Source: Dendrobium chrysotoxum
Taxonomy: Eukaryota; Streptophyta; Magnoliopsida; Asparagales; Orchidaceae
Direction: 5' to 3'
Assembly (NCBI GenBank): GCA_019925795.1
Contig: CM034315.1
Span: forward strand, 5,890,001 to 5,954,000
Length of the DNA: 64,000 nt
The notes under the pieces: model-generated
Seen by the model: the letters and a program-made list of their open reading frames with translations, nothing else
What the model was told of the DNA's origin: nothing
Database searches by the model: none
Program-made: the position numbers and the translations under genes
Part shown: positions 22,560-34,625 of the stretch, piece by piece
Numbering within the stretch: position 1 is the first letter of the stretch
Layout: each line of letters opens with the position of its first letter

Positions 22560-24015
22560 CGTGGCGTGTAATGGGATTTTAATGTTTTTACCTTTCTTCT
22601 TACCCACTTTAGAGAAACCCTCATCATCAATAAATCTAAAATCACTATCCTCCTATGAAGAAGAAGAAGCTTCAACAATAACTTCAGAGTTTATGTGTTC
22701 CATAACCTTGTGGCCTATGTTTGAATTAGGAATAAACCCCCCTTCTTCACAAACATCATTGGAAAAATCCCCTGAATCCAATAAATCATTTTGTGTATCA
22801 CCTTCCTTATGCTCATTAGAAAGTGACTGATTTAATAGAACAGGAGTAGAAGGGTTAGGATTTTCCATATTGTGAAGCATAGAATTAACTGAGATATAAA
22901 CATCAAGGCCATTAGAATGCTCATCATTAATTCTTTCAGAACCAGGAATTGGATCATTCATTCTAGAAGAAACCTTTTCATCAAGCCCCACATCTATCTT
23001 ATGAGTTTGCTCAACATCCAAACCAACTTCTTCCCCTTTCTATACATTGCTAGCTGGAGAGTCAATCTGATCCATACGGATTATAGTGTTCTTGTTAGGC
23101 ACATTCGTATTATCTATCAGTATGGAACCAACCTCCTCAACATGCCGGGGTGAAGCTTTTTTTAACTCAGGATGCAAAATAAAACAATCACTCATAGCAT
23201 GACCATGAAATTTATATTGAGAACAAAAATCTAGAACTTTTTTAAATTCAACTTTTTGTAAGTAACCAAAAGATTCAGAACTCACCCAAATTTCCTTTGC
23301 ATGCTTTTTAGTGATATCAACTTTAACTAAAATCCTAGCCACAGAAGGACGGGTCTTATATGCAGTTTCTTGGTCAGTCTGAAGAGGCCTCCCGAAAATA
23401 GAGCCCAAAGCATGTACAACACGTGGGTTAAAAAAAGTGCAAGTGGAGATTTGGAAAAGAGATCCAAATAGGCACTATCGAAGATTCTTCCCTAATGTCG
23501 AAAAAAGGAGTCCATTTTAAAATACGCATTTGATAGTTATTAATATAGTAAGACCTTCTAGCAAAAACCCTACTATAGTCAAAATCATTAGAGAGCTGAA
23601 TGGCGACATGTCGGGGATCCAGCAAATCAATAGAGAAAAAATCAGACAGTTTTAAGTTACCAAAAAATTGACGAACAGAATCTAGATTCAGTTTACGCAT
23701 GGAAAACTTCCCAACTAAAGAAAATTGAAAAGGTGAAGCAAGCTTAAGAACCTCCTCATCTGAAAAAAGCATAACTGGGACACCTTTGAAAACCGTAGGA
23801 GATAAAGGAGAAGAAATTTCTCATGGGGAGGAACCCCCCGACACAACATCTTTGAAAGAACGAGACGGAGCTTTAAGCCCTTCAGCATCCAAACTGGAAA
23901 AAACCTTTCTGATTACCTTGCATCTGAGTTGAGGCATTACCCCATGCATTTGACGATGAGGGCAACGCCATACCGAAGCAACCTGAAGAGGGCCCAGGAC
24001 CAATGGAGAGAACAA
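22560..24015 (-). pseudogene. LINE-B ORF1 (DUF4283 and zinc knuckle)
   Basis: Pieces from 24015 down: SRSFKDVVSGGSSP near 23850; DUF4283-like core 23772-23428 (LASPFQFSLVGKFSMRKLNL, LLDPRHVAIQLSND, FDIREESSIVPIWISFPNL); then, after a frameshift near 23428, HALGSIFGRPL, ARILVKVDITKKHAKEIW and a knuckle FCSQYKFHGHAMSDC (23408-23040). The second knuckle cysteine is Tyr. An acidic Asn/Ser-rich tail (23021-22653) ends before the endonuclease. The order is identical to ORF1 of LINE-E. It is broken by one stop and one frameshift. Confidence 0.85.
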
Positions 24016-24148
24016 AATGACAATCGAACAGAGGAGCCTGAGGAAACGAGCAGAGAACCGCCAGAAAGCACGAGAAAATCACTCGAAGAGGGGAAACCCT
24101 AGTTTTGCCAGAGACAGCGCGACCAGAGCGGAGGATAGTGATTTTCGT

Positions 24149-24281
24149 AAATATATTGATGTTTTAATCGATAATTTTATTTACGCTTACATTTATATTG
24201 ATAAAAAAAATTAAGCACCTCTGGTTATTTTATATTAAAAGATAAAAGAATAATTATTCCAAATTTAATTATGTGGCATCA
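24149..24281 (+). mobile_element. Ty3-like LTR G2, right end
   Basis: GATGTTTTAATCGATAATTTTATTT, TTATATTGATAAAAAAA, TATTAAAAGATAAAAGAATAATT and TTAATTATGTGGCATCA align with the reversed end of G1 (4649-4790, ending TTATGAGGTGTTACA). It continues directly from 8940 once LINE-B is removed. The LTR end is CA at 24281. Confidence 0.65.
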
Positions 24282-25130
24282 CTTTTCTTTATGTATGAGC
24301 TTCATCTTTGAAGTGGAATGAAAATAGACAATTTAAGGTGTTTTATTTCTAAATTTGAAACATTTTCTTCACAATATTTGCATGTTAATAGTTAAAATAA
24401 GTGGCTTTTCAAGAAAAATTCAAAGCATCAAAGATCCCTCAATTATGAGATCTTTAAGTCAACTAAATACTAAAAAAATTATCAACAATTAAAAAAATCA
24501 ACACTAGTCGGATGTCCTATAGAGTATTTTGGGATTTTGATTAGAATTACCAAAATATCACCCTAAAAAACTATAAATAAACACATTCTCTGCATAAAAG
24601 AGACCTCAACTTGAGCTTGGGGGGCCTTTAAGATCTGAAGTGCTTTAGAGCTTTGCCTGACGTTCGACGTTAACAATAGCCATGAGTAATTGTCATCATC
24701 CAACCGTCACTTGTCCACTATTATCGAACTCTCTTCATTTGATTGGCATCACCTAATCACTACCATATGCATGTCATTATATATTCAATCACCATTTTTT
24801 ATTGTCATCATCCATTCACATCACCTGATCATCATTACCTGACTAATTAATATCATCTGATAGCCATCATCACCCTTTATTGTATCTCCAACATTAATTC
24901 CCTACCACATTCAAAGAAAGACAAACTTGTGTTCTAAACTTTGTAATAATGTCTTCTTTAATTAAAAGAATGATATCTACTTACATAGTACTGGATCATT
25001 TCATATAGGCTTTTCCCTTTCCAAAATTTTCATATTCGCATATATACTTTTCATGTATATATTTGTGTGCTGGATCTCCATACAAAACTATGACGTAAAA
25101 TTCTCTCTCTACCACCACATATCTTGTTAT
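24282..25130 (+). mobile_element. Copia-like LTR remnant
   Basis: The layout is typical of a plant LTR: a GTGGCTTTTCAAGAAA region (24400), a TATA-like ACTATAAATAAACA (24570), then TGTTCTAAACTTTG, GTCTTCTTTAATT, TTTCCAAAATTTTCATATTCG and TGTGCTGGATCTCCATACAAA near the 3' end. The last 250 bp match 53735-53950, which has the same words in the same order. I cannot fix the ends or see a target duplication. A low-complexity ATCATCACCTGATC patch lies at 24700-24870. No coding sequence is present. Confidence 0.4.
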
Positions 25131-25758
25131 GCACAATAAATAATAAGTGAATTGATGTTTAGAAGAATAGAATGGTATACTAATAATTTTAAAAAATAAA
25201 TTGCATTAATAAATAATAAATAGTGAAAGATACATATCTGCTCATCTAAAAATTTGAACTTGTCAATACATTTTATTAAATATTACTCATATTTTTAAAG
25301 GTTAACACTCTAACCTCCCACTACGCAAAATGACATAAAGAATACAACAGCCTGCATGCTTTCCCACCATAGCGTGTCATTTAAGTAGTAGTAGAAGACT
25401 TTGTAGTAGAGGTACTGTTGACGAGTAGTCCTCTTTATTATTCTAATTGGCCAGCAAACTAATTCATTTGTTCTATTGGTGTATATATATATAATGAAGT
25501 AGTGGCTATGGCACGTCATATTTTGTTCATTTAATATACAGTAGTAAGGAAATCATGAAGTTCAAAAGAATTAGATAGGCTGGACAAGGAATTCGTGCAA
25601 AGACAATTTACAATATATATTGAGGTCACTATCCTCTCTGCATGCCAACAAAATATATAGAAGATTAATCACTAGACATGTACAGAAATTATTTTCTTCA
25701 TTTTGCAGTAAAGCCAAAGACATGGAAGGGTTGAACGGCTGTTAAGAGAAGAACAGAT
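25131..25758. other. Non-coding, no recognisable feature
   Basis: AT-rich sequence with no ORF of family resemblance and no repeat I can match elsewhere in the window. Confidence 0.5.
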
Positions 25759-25761
25759 TGA

Positions 25762-25891
25762 GATTTCGTTTGGGATAATTTTTTTACTGTTTTTTAAAAT
25801 AATTTTTTAATACAAAATTTTTTTGATCTATAAACTTTTATAATAAAAAGATACTTTAGAAAGCAGTAAGAAAGCTGGCCTAAATGAAGCC
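25762..25891. mobile_element. Fold-back MITE (3-bp duplication TGA)
   Basis: Ends GATTTCGTTTGGGA and, reversed, GGCTTCATTTAGGC; arms continue as TTTTTTACTGTTTTTTAAAA and CTTTCTTACTGCTTTCTAAA. TGA flanks both sides (25759-25761 and 25892-25894). It is related to the MITE at 55795. The three-base duplication suits the PIF/Harbinger group. Confidence 0.6.
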
Positions 25892-25924
25892 TGAGTTTAT
25901 GTTAAATGGTGGGGATGGAGAAAA

Positions 25925-26500
25925 TATTATCATTGGGCAAAATAGTATCAACAACCACTATAGGTAAATTTGAATCATAACCTCTGCAACTATATTTCTT
26001 TCCTAATATTGACAATCTTGTAGGGAACTTTGTCAGATAATATTTAAATCAACCTAGTCATTGAACTTTTTTTTTTTTTTCATTATAGTTTTGTGATTAA
26101 TAATCAATAGAGATGAGGGCAAAGGTGTTGTGATGTTGAGATGAACATGAGAATTGACATCTAACTATAATGAAGATGAGATTTCTAGGATATTATCATT
26201 GGTTGTTGATGCTTGGAGCTCCATATAAAAAAAATTTTGCATACTTAAATATGATGCACAAGTAGATAAGAATAGAAGCAAAAAGTTGGTCTCCTCTCAA
26301 AGATCATATTTTGCCTTTTTTTTCTCTCTCTCTCTTAAAAAACCTATCCAAATGACCTCTTTGAAAAAGTTGGAGAGATCAATTTTCATAAGGACTTGAG
26401 TAATCGAGTACCTTGATACTTATACAGCAGGTGAGTCCACATGTAAAAGATTTTCATATAAAGAGTCCAATGAGTAAAGAATGATTTTGTTCTTTATGTG
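25925..26500 (+). repeat. Direct repeat copy DR1
   Basis: It matches the interrupted second copy that begins at 27985. Shared words are TTGACAATCTTGTAGG, GATTAATAATCAA(T/A)(A/G)GAGATGA, GGTTGTTGATG, GGTCTCCTCTCAAAGATCAT, TTTTCATAAGGACT and GAGTACCTTGATAC. The two copies are about 1.5 kb apart and in the same orientation, so they could be LTRs of a small non-autonomous element, though I see no clear TG...CA ends. Confidence 0.5.
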
Positions 26501-27984
26501 TGCTCTTAAATATAGAAAAGCGATCTGTATGGGGATAATGGATGATTTGTTAAAGAACTAAAAGTCCATTGTCCATTATGATAACCTCATTAATGGTCTT
26601 TCAATCGCCATTTATTTCTTCATAAAAAAAATAGTGTAGTCCTCAATCTAGGAGAATTTTAATAAAACATGTTGTGTAATATTATTTTCACCCACCAATA
26701 AATTGTATGGATTCTAGAGAAGAACTAATAGAGTGAAGTGGTGGTCGACTAGCCCTGAATGTTCCTTCTAATAATAATTTAAAAAGAACCACCAAATTTG
26801 AAAGCATTAAATTAGGGACTTATAGGACAAGTTTACATACCTTGGTAAGATGGTAGTGATAATAGTTTATGATTGAGGAAAAAAAAGCTAAAGGGCATTA
26901 CTTATAATATAATATACTAGATGCAAAAAATCACCATGAACAATGTAACTATTAGCAATATTTAGCATGATAGGGTACAACAAATTCATTGGGTAAACAA
27001 TCGAGATGAGATCAAAAACAGGCAAAAATGTTATGTCCACATAGAATTGAGAAGGTGTGATGGGCCTCAGATGGTCCCCTGACTAGACTTCAATCATTGA
27101 AAAGAGAAAGGAAGTCAGAAGCAAGAGATACTAGAACTTAGAGGCTCTCAGGATGGAAAATGCCATATATTTGTAAAGCAACAGCAACAAGCCAATTTTT
27201 CTTGGGACAAAGAGAGAATTAGGACTCTAAATAAAATCAACGTAAGCTACAGATCTAGCAGAATATAAAAGAGAGATAGGACTCCAAGTAGCTTGTTTTT
27301 TTTAAGGAAACACATTGTAGTTATCATTAATAAAAAATTATAATTTTAAAAAAAATATCATAAGTCCAAGCAAAGAGAGAAAGACAAATAATGTAAAACT
27401 AGCCAAACTCCATTTCACATTTAGAAACATCATAAATGAAAAATACTTGGAAGAAAATCAAATAAGTTAATGGCACATCATATGAACTTTCTTTCTGCCC
27501 CTTCCACAAAAAAAGCTAAAATTTAGTGAGTAGAAATTAGATTCCTTCATTGGATCTAAAAATTGGAGGGTCAAAGGCGAGAAAGTCCTAATCATATTGA
27601 GATGGCATATGTTAAAGTGCACATAAAGTTGTCAGAGCATGAATGGAGTTTATCTTTTCTTGAGTACTATTGATAACATAGGTGCATGGGTATGATATGG
27701 ATATAAGAGAGATAAGAGAACAACTTCTACGGAGAAATTAGCACCTAGAGACTAACCAAAGGAGATGGTAGGGTATTTTGATTTTGAGATTTTTTTTCTT
27801 TTATTTTTCCTCTACAATGTTAGATCATGTGTTATAGATTGAGGATATCAAAGTTCAATAATGGTTCATCATCCCCATTTCTTTTTCTAATTCTCATTAC
27901 GATAAGAAATGTTGGCATGAGCAAATAATTGAATTTATTGAAGAGGTGAAGGAAGTGGGAGAACAAGTTCTAAAGGTGAAATTA
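26501..27984. other. Non-coding spacer between direct repeats DR1 and DR2
   Basis: No ORF, RNA gene or known domain is seen in about 1.5 kb. If DR1/DR2 are LTRs, this is the interior of a non-coding element. Confidence 0.4.
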
Positions 27985-28199
27985 TCAATAGGAGAATGAG
28001 TATGATCATCATTTGGCAGTATAAAATCAATAGCCAACATTTTTTTACCTGGTGTTGACAAATTGTAGGTACTTTAGTTGAGAAGAATTCGATTATTTGG
28101 ACCATTTAGCTCTTCATTTTTATCACATAATGAAGGATTAATAATCAAAGGAGATGAAGGAAATGATGCCTTGGTGTTGAAATGAACTTGGGGGATGGA
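27985..28199 (+). repeat. Direct repeat copy DR2, first segment
   Basis: GGCAGTATAAAATCAATAGCC, TGTTGACAAATTGTAGGTAC, GGATTAATAATCAAAGGAGATGA and GGTGTTGAAATGAACTT match DR1. It breaks at AACTTGGGGGATGGA (28185-28199) where LINE-C inserted; the other duplication copy is at 41435-41449. Confidence 0.55.
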
Positions 28200-29009
28200 T
28201 TTTTTTTTTTTTTTTGAGGAAACCCATAAAAGGTACTACGCGTTAATAAAAATATATAATATAAGTCCTTAAAGGGTTCAATAGCCCACAAAAGCTCAAG
28301 GAGCTACAATCAAAATATAAAAAACCTAAAGAGCCAAAAAACCCAACTAGTTACAATCAAAGGAAAATAAAAGGGAGGTCAGAAGCCAACCCACAAAAAG
28401 AAGCTAAAGATTAAATCAACATGAAGTTCATATAGGTGCCAAGGGACAAACCTGCAAAAAAGATAGAGCACAAGGAAAATAACACCAAAAAGATAAAAAG
28501 GTAAACCAAATTACCACCAAACCAGAAATCTGCACACTCTAACTAGAAGAGATTAACAACATCAACAAAAAAATCAATCTATAGGAAAAATACCAATAAG
28601 GAAAATGAGACCCAAACAACCCCTATCATCAAAAAAACTAGCAACCAAGATACCACAAGAAACAACTCAATGGCACAAACACCACCACATGCAAAAATAG
28701 ACACAGACCACCCACAAGAAAATCAAGGGGCGAAAGAAAGATACACTGAACACAAAGATCTAAAATAAAAAAAAAACACCCATAAGAGAGACAACAAAAG
28801 ACCACCAACCAACAAAGATAATCAACCCAAATAAGAACACCCAGATAAAACAAGCCCATGCCCAAAAAATCCAGCCACAGGAAAAAAGAAACCTCTAAAC
28901 TCACAACAAGAAGCCAAACCCACAATAGCCAGAACCAAAATCAAGCCACCAATCAACCACTCAACTAGCATAAAACCCAACCAACAAAAACCCCACACCA
29001 TTAAAAAGG

Positions 29010-29550
29010 CTATTTAATCTTTCTAATGTAAGCGAAGCCCATCATATTAAGCCTCAACATCCCTTTAATAATAGGAAGCTCAGAGCAATTATGAAAGATC
29101 AAAGAATCAGTAATAACATATCCTTTCTTAGCAAGCCAATCAATAGCACAATTAGCATCCCTCCAAATATGAGTTATCTTATAAGCAAACTGCAGCAGGA
29201 TAGCCTTTATTTTATTATATAAGTAAAATAAAGAGGCATTATCACAAAATTTAGAAGAAATCAAATCAACTAATAGTTTAGAATCAGAATCAATCCAAAT
29301 ATTAGTCATATTTTACTCCAAGAAAATATTGAGACCCTGCATAAGAGCTTTCATCTCCGCAAAATTGATATTACTATTAGGAATATTGGAAGCAAAAGCC
29401 ATAACAAAGTTACCTTGATAATCTCAAATAATGTCCCCACAACCCGCACCAGTATTAAAAATAGAGCCATCGATATTAAGCTTAAATTGATTAAATAGTG
29501 GTTTGATCCAGTAGAAGATCTTAGGAAGGCCATAAACAACACCATTGCCC
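29010..29550 (-). pseudogene. LINE-C RNase H domain
   Basis: FKLNIDGSIFNTGAGCG (29480), FAEMKALMQGLNIF (29370), WIDSDSKLLVDLI (29290) and ANCAIDWLAKKGY (29150) hold all four catalytic acids (D, E, D, D). Two in-frame stops, one TGA (about 29430) and one TAA (about 29310), interrupt it. It ends MMGFAYIRKIK like the other LINEs. Confidence 0.8.
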
Positions 29551-29699
29551 ATAATATTAAAAAAGATAAAAATAGCCTTATTTCCCCATCAAAGATTAGA
29601 TTTTAACACATTAGCATGAAATAATTAGAGAACTTTACCCTTAAGCAGAAGAACAATTCTCTCAGTATTCATCTTAATCACATTGTACTTATAATTATT

Positions 29700-30480
29700 T
29701 CTATCTTACCATAGAAGCCACATAACCAACATTGGAAAAATAGTAGTAACATGGCCTTTAGATCTTCTACCAAACCAATCCTTAAGGAGGTAATAACAAT
29801 TATTATATCTACCTTCCAATCTCACATTCAAATTGATCTCCAAGATATGCCAAATTTAGTAGCAATATGCCCATTTAAGAAAACATGGTTCATAGATTCA
29901 AGATGGGAGTAACATTGACATTTAGTGGTGATATAAAGACATTTAGTTTTGAGATTCTCATCAATAGAAATAAAACCTTTAAGAATCTTTCATATAAATA
30001 TTGAAATATAACTAGGGGTAGACGAGTTCCAGATTTACTAAAAATATCATTCTTATATTTTCTAATCCTAAATTAATTCAAAACATCATTAAAATTAAAA
30101 TCTTCATTTACAGAGAAATAATAAATAGGATGATTCAACATGTGAGCCTTAATGAGGATGTCACAAATAATATTAATCAGGTGATTGGGAATATAATCAG
30201 CTAGTCTCTCTCTACAAATGACCATCCATAAAAAATAGGAAACTTTCATATTAGCAATATAAGGAGTGTTAATAAAGAGTCAATAGACCCAATACCAAAC
30301 CATTTGTCTTGCCAAAAAGAAGAAGAACCATTTCTAATCCCCCACATGATAGAAAAATCATCAAGCCATTCAATTTTGTAAAGTCTAAACCTGACAGCAG
30401 ATTGCCCTTTCATAAAAAAAAAATATTGGGAAGGATGAGAATTCTTACAATACTTGAAATTTATAAAATTAGCCCATAAT
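29700..30480 (-). pseudogene. LINE-C zf-RVT region
   Basis: GIRNGSSSFWQDKWFGIGSI (about 30340-30290) is the standard zf-RVT entry. MKGQSAVRFRLYKIEWLDDF precedes it, and a decayed part with CISP.NVNVTPILNL follows near 29930. Several stops are present. It lies between RT and RNase H as expected. Confidence 0.6.
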
Positions 30481-30599
30481 GATTTATTAATTCTAAAATT
30501 TCACCAAAGCTTTAAAGAGAAACTCTTAAACATGTCCAAAATAGATTACACCCTAAACCACCTTCATAAACCACCTTCATAATAGGGACCACAAGAGAA

Positions 30600-31902
30600 A
30601 TTCTAGGAGCTCCAGTGAATCCACTTAATGTTTTGAGAAGAACCTCATAAGAAATTGTTAATGAATCTATCAATTCTAGAGCACACCTCCATAGTAGGAT
30701 TAATAGATTGAAGCAGATAGATGGGCATCAAATACAAAACACTTTTGATAAGGATCAACTTGCCACCCATAGATAATAATTTAAATTCCCAAGAAGCAAG
30801 CTTATTCTTTATGGTAGATAAAATTGTATCAAATAAGAAAGATTTATTGTGCCCTTTATGAAAAGGAGTGCCAAGATAGAATAGAGGGAGCGATTGACTA
30901 CGAAAATCTTCTTTATGGCATTAATGGAGCCTTATTTCATAAGTTTACCCCCGCAAAAGTACATTTGCTATGATTAAAATGGATACTACTTTCATGTTCA
31001 AACTTTTCAAGAAAAAGATGAATAATTTTAACATTATTAATAGCCATTACAAAAAATAATGATATTATCCGCAAAAGAAAGATTATAGACATTCATGCCA
31101 CCAATAGTTTTATAAAAAATATTTCTATATTGGAAAAAAAGGTGTTGAAGACCTCTAGATAAATATTCAGCAACAATAATATAAAGAGCAGGAGACAGCG
31201 AGTCCCCTTGCCTCACCCCCTGCCCCCCTTTAAAAAAATATTTAGATTTACCATTGACAATCATAGAATACCAAACATTCTCAAAAATACCCTTAATCAA
31301 GCAGATATTAGAATTATTAAAACCAAATAAATTCATGTTGTTAAAAATAAAAATCTAATTAATATTGTCATAAGCTTTAAAAATATCCAATTTTGAAATA
31401 AGGTTATGACCATGCACTTTGGCATTAATATCATGAAGAAGCTCTTGGGCCAATAGCATATTGTCATAAATACATCTCCTTTTGATAAAACCCATCTAAT
31501 TTATAGAAATAATCTTAGGTAATAAAGAAGCCATCCTAGAGTTAAGAATTTTGGAAATATTTTTATTAAAAGTGTTACACATGATGATAGGTCTAAAATC
31601 ATTCCATCTCTTAGGATTTTCACATTTAGGAATGAGGGAAATAGTAGTACTAGCAAAAAACTTAGGTAAAATAGAACCATTAAAAAAGTAACAATAGCTT
31701 TACATAGATCATCTTTAATTATATTCCAATATTTATGGTAGAAATAGGTAGTGAAACCATTAGAACCAGCAACAAAATCCATGTTCAAATCCATAATAAT
31801 CTTTAAAATATCCTCTTTAAAAGAAATACAGGTAAACACAAGATTATCATTAAGAAAAATAACTATAGGGATAAAATGCAGGTTAGAAATATCCTCCACC
31901 AT
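30600..31902 (-). pseudogene. LINE-C reverse transcriptase
   Basis: Downward from 31902: DLNMDFVAGSNGFTTYFYHK (about 31790), an RT finger region in other frames to about 31400, then 31336-31037 with GVRQGDSLSPALYIIVAEYL (motif B) and NLSFADNIIIFCNG. Motif C is FADN instead of FADD; the second catalytic Asp has become Asn (GAT to AAT), a lethal change. The thumb (LGTPFHKGHN-like and LILIKSVLYL-like pieces) lies at 30900-30700 with frameshifts. Confidence 0.8.
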
Positions 31903-32423
31903 CTTGGATGCACCAAGAATAGTGCCAAAATGATTAAGGAAAGTGTTAGTAATATTATTCTTATTCTTAATCCAGATAGTAGAATCAAGCTTAATTTTTT
32001 TGATAAAAGACTTAGCCTACTTACAAGAGGCAACTGCATTAAAATACTTAGTATTACTATCACCTTTAAAGAGATGCTTAGCATTTGCTTTTTATGCCAA
32101 AATTCTTCTTCAATGAGATGAAGACCAATAAAATTGTTTTTGGTAAAAGGAGGTTGTTCTTATTAGAATCACACTAGTTGTTAATAAAAATATCCTCAAA
32201 ATGAATGACATCACTTTCTACTTTAGCAATGTTATCGAAAACATTCCAAAAAATACTCTTATTCCACCATCTCAATATTTTCTTGAGTCTCTTAAGCTTA
32301 AAAGCAAAAAAATATTCATATCATTAGAACCCTCATAGTAAGATATAAGAGCATCCCAATTAGCTTGAACAATCTCAAAGAAATTAGAAGAAAATAACCA
32401 TAGGTTTTGAAATCTAAAGGGGA
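31903..32423 (-). pseudogene. LINE-C linker between endonuclease and RT
   Basis: It contains GDSNTKYFNAVAS (about 32060-32030) and RLKKILRWWNKSIFWNVFDN (about 32290-32230), the usual linker motifs, with frameshifts. It ends at GATAC (32424-32428), the left duplication of giant element C. Confidence 0.65.
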
Positions 32424-34509
32424 GATACTGTTTGATTAAAAAAATATTGTTTTGAAAAGTGTTTAATTTTCTTTGGGAAAGTTAAATTTCTGGAATTTTG
32501 ATTCTATAATCGAACACTTATTATGAATAATATATCACCTCGAAAGCTGAATATATCGTTCTCTAATAGGTTCAGATTACAAATCTTGATTTACCATGAT
32601 TATCGTAGTCAAACTCAAGGAGAAACAACATATGATCCCTAAGAATCAAAATAGTGTTTAATCCAATATTTCACTACAATGATCTAGTAAAGAGGTCATT
32701 AATTTCATAATCAAGATCACGATAATAGTACGATATATCTTTCCAAGGAAAGAGGATATCGTCTGTTATCGATCATTTGAAAATGACGATAATGATCGTT
32801 GACTTTTGATTTTCCCAAAGATAATTAATTAAAAGTTTTGAAAAAAGCTTGATTTTGAAATCAGGTCTGGGTTTCTAAATCTCCTACGAGCGCAAGCCCT
32901 CGTAGTTAATTACATCGTAGGAAACCAGAAAATTTCCTACGAAAACTCTCGATTAAAATAGCGATACGAATTTTATTTAAGAATTCAAAGATTGATATCA
33001 AAGAAGGTAGGGACTGGAATTTCAACAGGGACTGGATCAAATTTGAACAGTTATTTTTGGAGTCAAAGGAAGAAGGGTAGGAGGTGTTTTGAGATTCTGA
33101 ATTACTTCAGAAACACCTCAACTATCCTAATTGTTGGGCTTGAATTAGATGGAAAATAGATTTGATGTTTAAGTGATTGATTTTATTAGAAAATGGGAAT
33201 TAGATTCCCGGAAGATTGAGGTCTTAGAATTGAATATCTGCCTCAGATCCTAAGTCTAAAATTGGGTACTGAGAATTAGTGACCCAAATCTAGCTAATGC
33301 AATGCAATCTGGACTTATCCCGGCCTGGATTAGGGAGCCAGCTAAACCACCTAAACGCTTTTAAAACCATGAGTCAAAGTCTTTAAATGTAGAGTGGTTA
33401 AGGACATTGATTAAGATTGGTTTAAAGAATTGGGGTCGACATCTAGAGCAGATCCTAATTGACCCCTTAACATATGTTGGGTTAAATGTCTAAATAAAAT
33501 GCAATTAAGATTTAGACTCGATTTTTAATTTGTATCTAATGCAATGCATGCTAGTTGACTCGATGAAATGCTTAAATCAATATGAAGCAGTTTTAAAATA
33601 GGCTTAAAAATAGGTTTTATCCTAGAGATTGCACAACATCCCCTGGGACAGAACTGCACCCTAATAGGTCAGGTGGTCTGCCAGAACCCGCAGGCGGGGA
33701 GGTGCCTAACAAGGATGAGAAAAGTCAAGATATATGCATGAAAAACTCCCGGCGAGTCCGGGCTTACTTCTTAAGAGCGTTAGAGTTTCTATCTGAGCTT
33801 AAATATTTTAATTTTGTTTTAAGTAGAAAAGGTTAATGACCGTACCCTCACGAGCCTCTGATCGGGTTCCAGGCTAAATCAAATACGACATGCAATAGCG
33901 CCAAATAAACTACTAAAAGCATGCGGGTCCTTAATCGCAATCAACACATCAATCAAATCAATTAAATAATTAAATCAATTAAATAAATATTCAAAATGAA
34001 AGTCCATGTGGCAAGTGCCACTTAATTATACAACCCAGGGTCTGCAGTAAAGTAAAGTGGCCGGGTACCACTGACTACAACCCGGATTCTACTCCTAAGA
34101 CTCAAGTGACTTTGAGATTTGAGATTCTTCTCGTTCTTCACTTCTTCGTCTCCTTAGAACTCCTTGGATCGTCGGGTCTGGATATCCAAATGAAAAGAAA
34201 CTCCCCCTGGATAGGGGTGTTATCTTTTCTCTTTGGATACTTGAACTTCGTCCTAATTTGGATCTCCAAATGGATAGGAACTCTCCCCTAAGGGATGTTC
34301 CTTCCTCTTTGGATTCCAAATTGGATGTGTAAATGTCTCAATCTCAAATCACTTTAAACATTACAACTCAATTTAAATCAAATTACATCAAACTGAAATT
34401 AAAAATCTAGACTCAACAACCTGCAGGGTTATCCTAATAATCAGTAGTTTATATTTGACATCCCAAGCAGTTAATATATTTGAAATTTAAATGCTCAAAC
34501 CAGCCACAC

Positions 34510-34625
34510 TTGGCCATGCTCTTTTTGATTTAAAGGGGGACTTAAGCATGCTTAGCACCTGTGCAATTTAATAATCATGATTTTTGCCCCCTTTAATTTA
34601 TGCCCTGTATGAGCATGGCCACCTG
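34510..34625 (-). repeat. Conserved hairpin of giant element C
   Basis: GGCCATGCTCTTTTTGATTTAAAGGGGGACTT is opposed by TTTGCCCCCTTTAATTTATG...GAGCATGGCC. It is the same pair of arms as in copies A and B. Confidence 0.65.

Larger units (their letters stand above)
8941..24148 (-). mobile_element. LINE-B, L1-type LINE, full length but split by giant element B
   Basis: AAATATAT flanks both ends (8933-8940 and 24149-24156), inside LTR G2. Without giant element B and one of its duplications the LINE is about 6.86 kb, almost the same as LINE-E (6.81 kb). Minus-strand order is 5' UTR, ORF1 (24015-22560), endonuclease (22495-21613), RT (13255-11529), zf-RVT, RNase H (10689-10084) and 3' UTR. The tail is not poly-A but a mixed simple repeat (8941-8979). 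All domains are present but broken by stops and frameshifts. Confidence 0.9.

Noticed and set aside
34095..34319. 74-codon ORF in giant element C
   Set aside because: The collinear region of copies A (about 1990-2215) and B (about 19750-19975) has stops and indels in this frame; it is non-coding sequence of the 3' domain.
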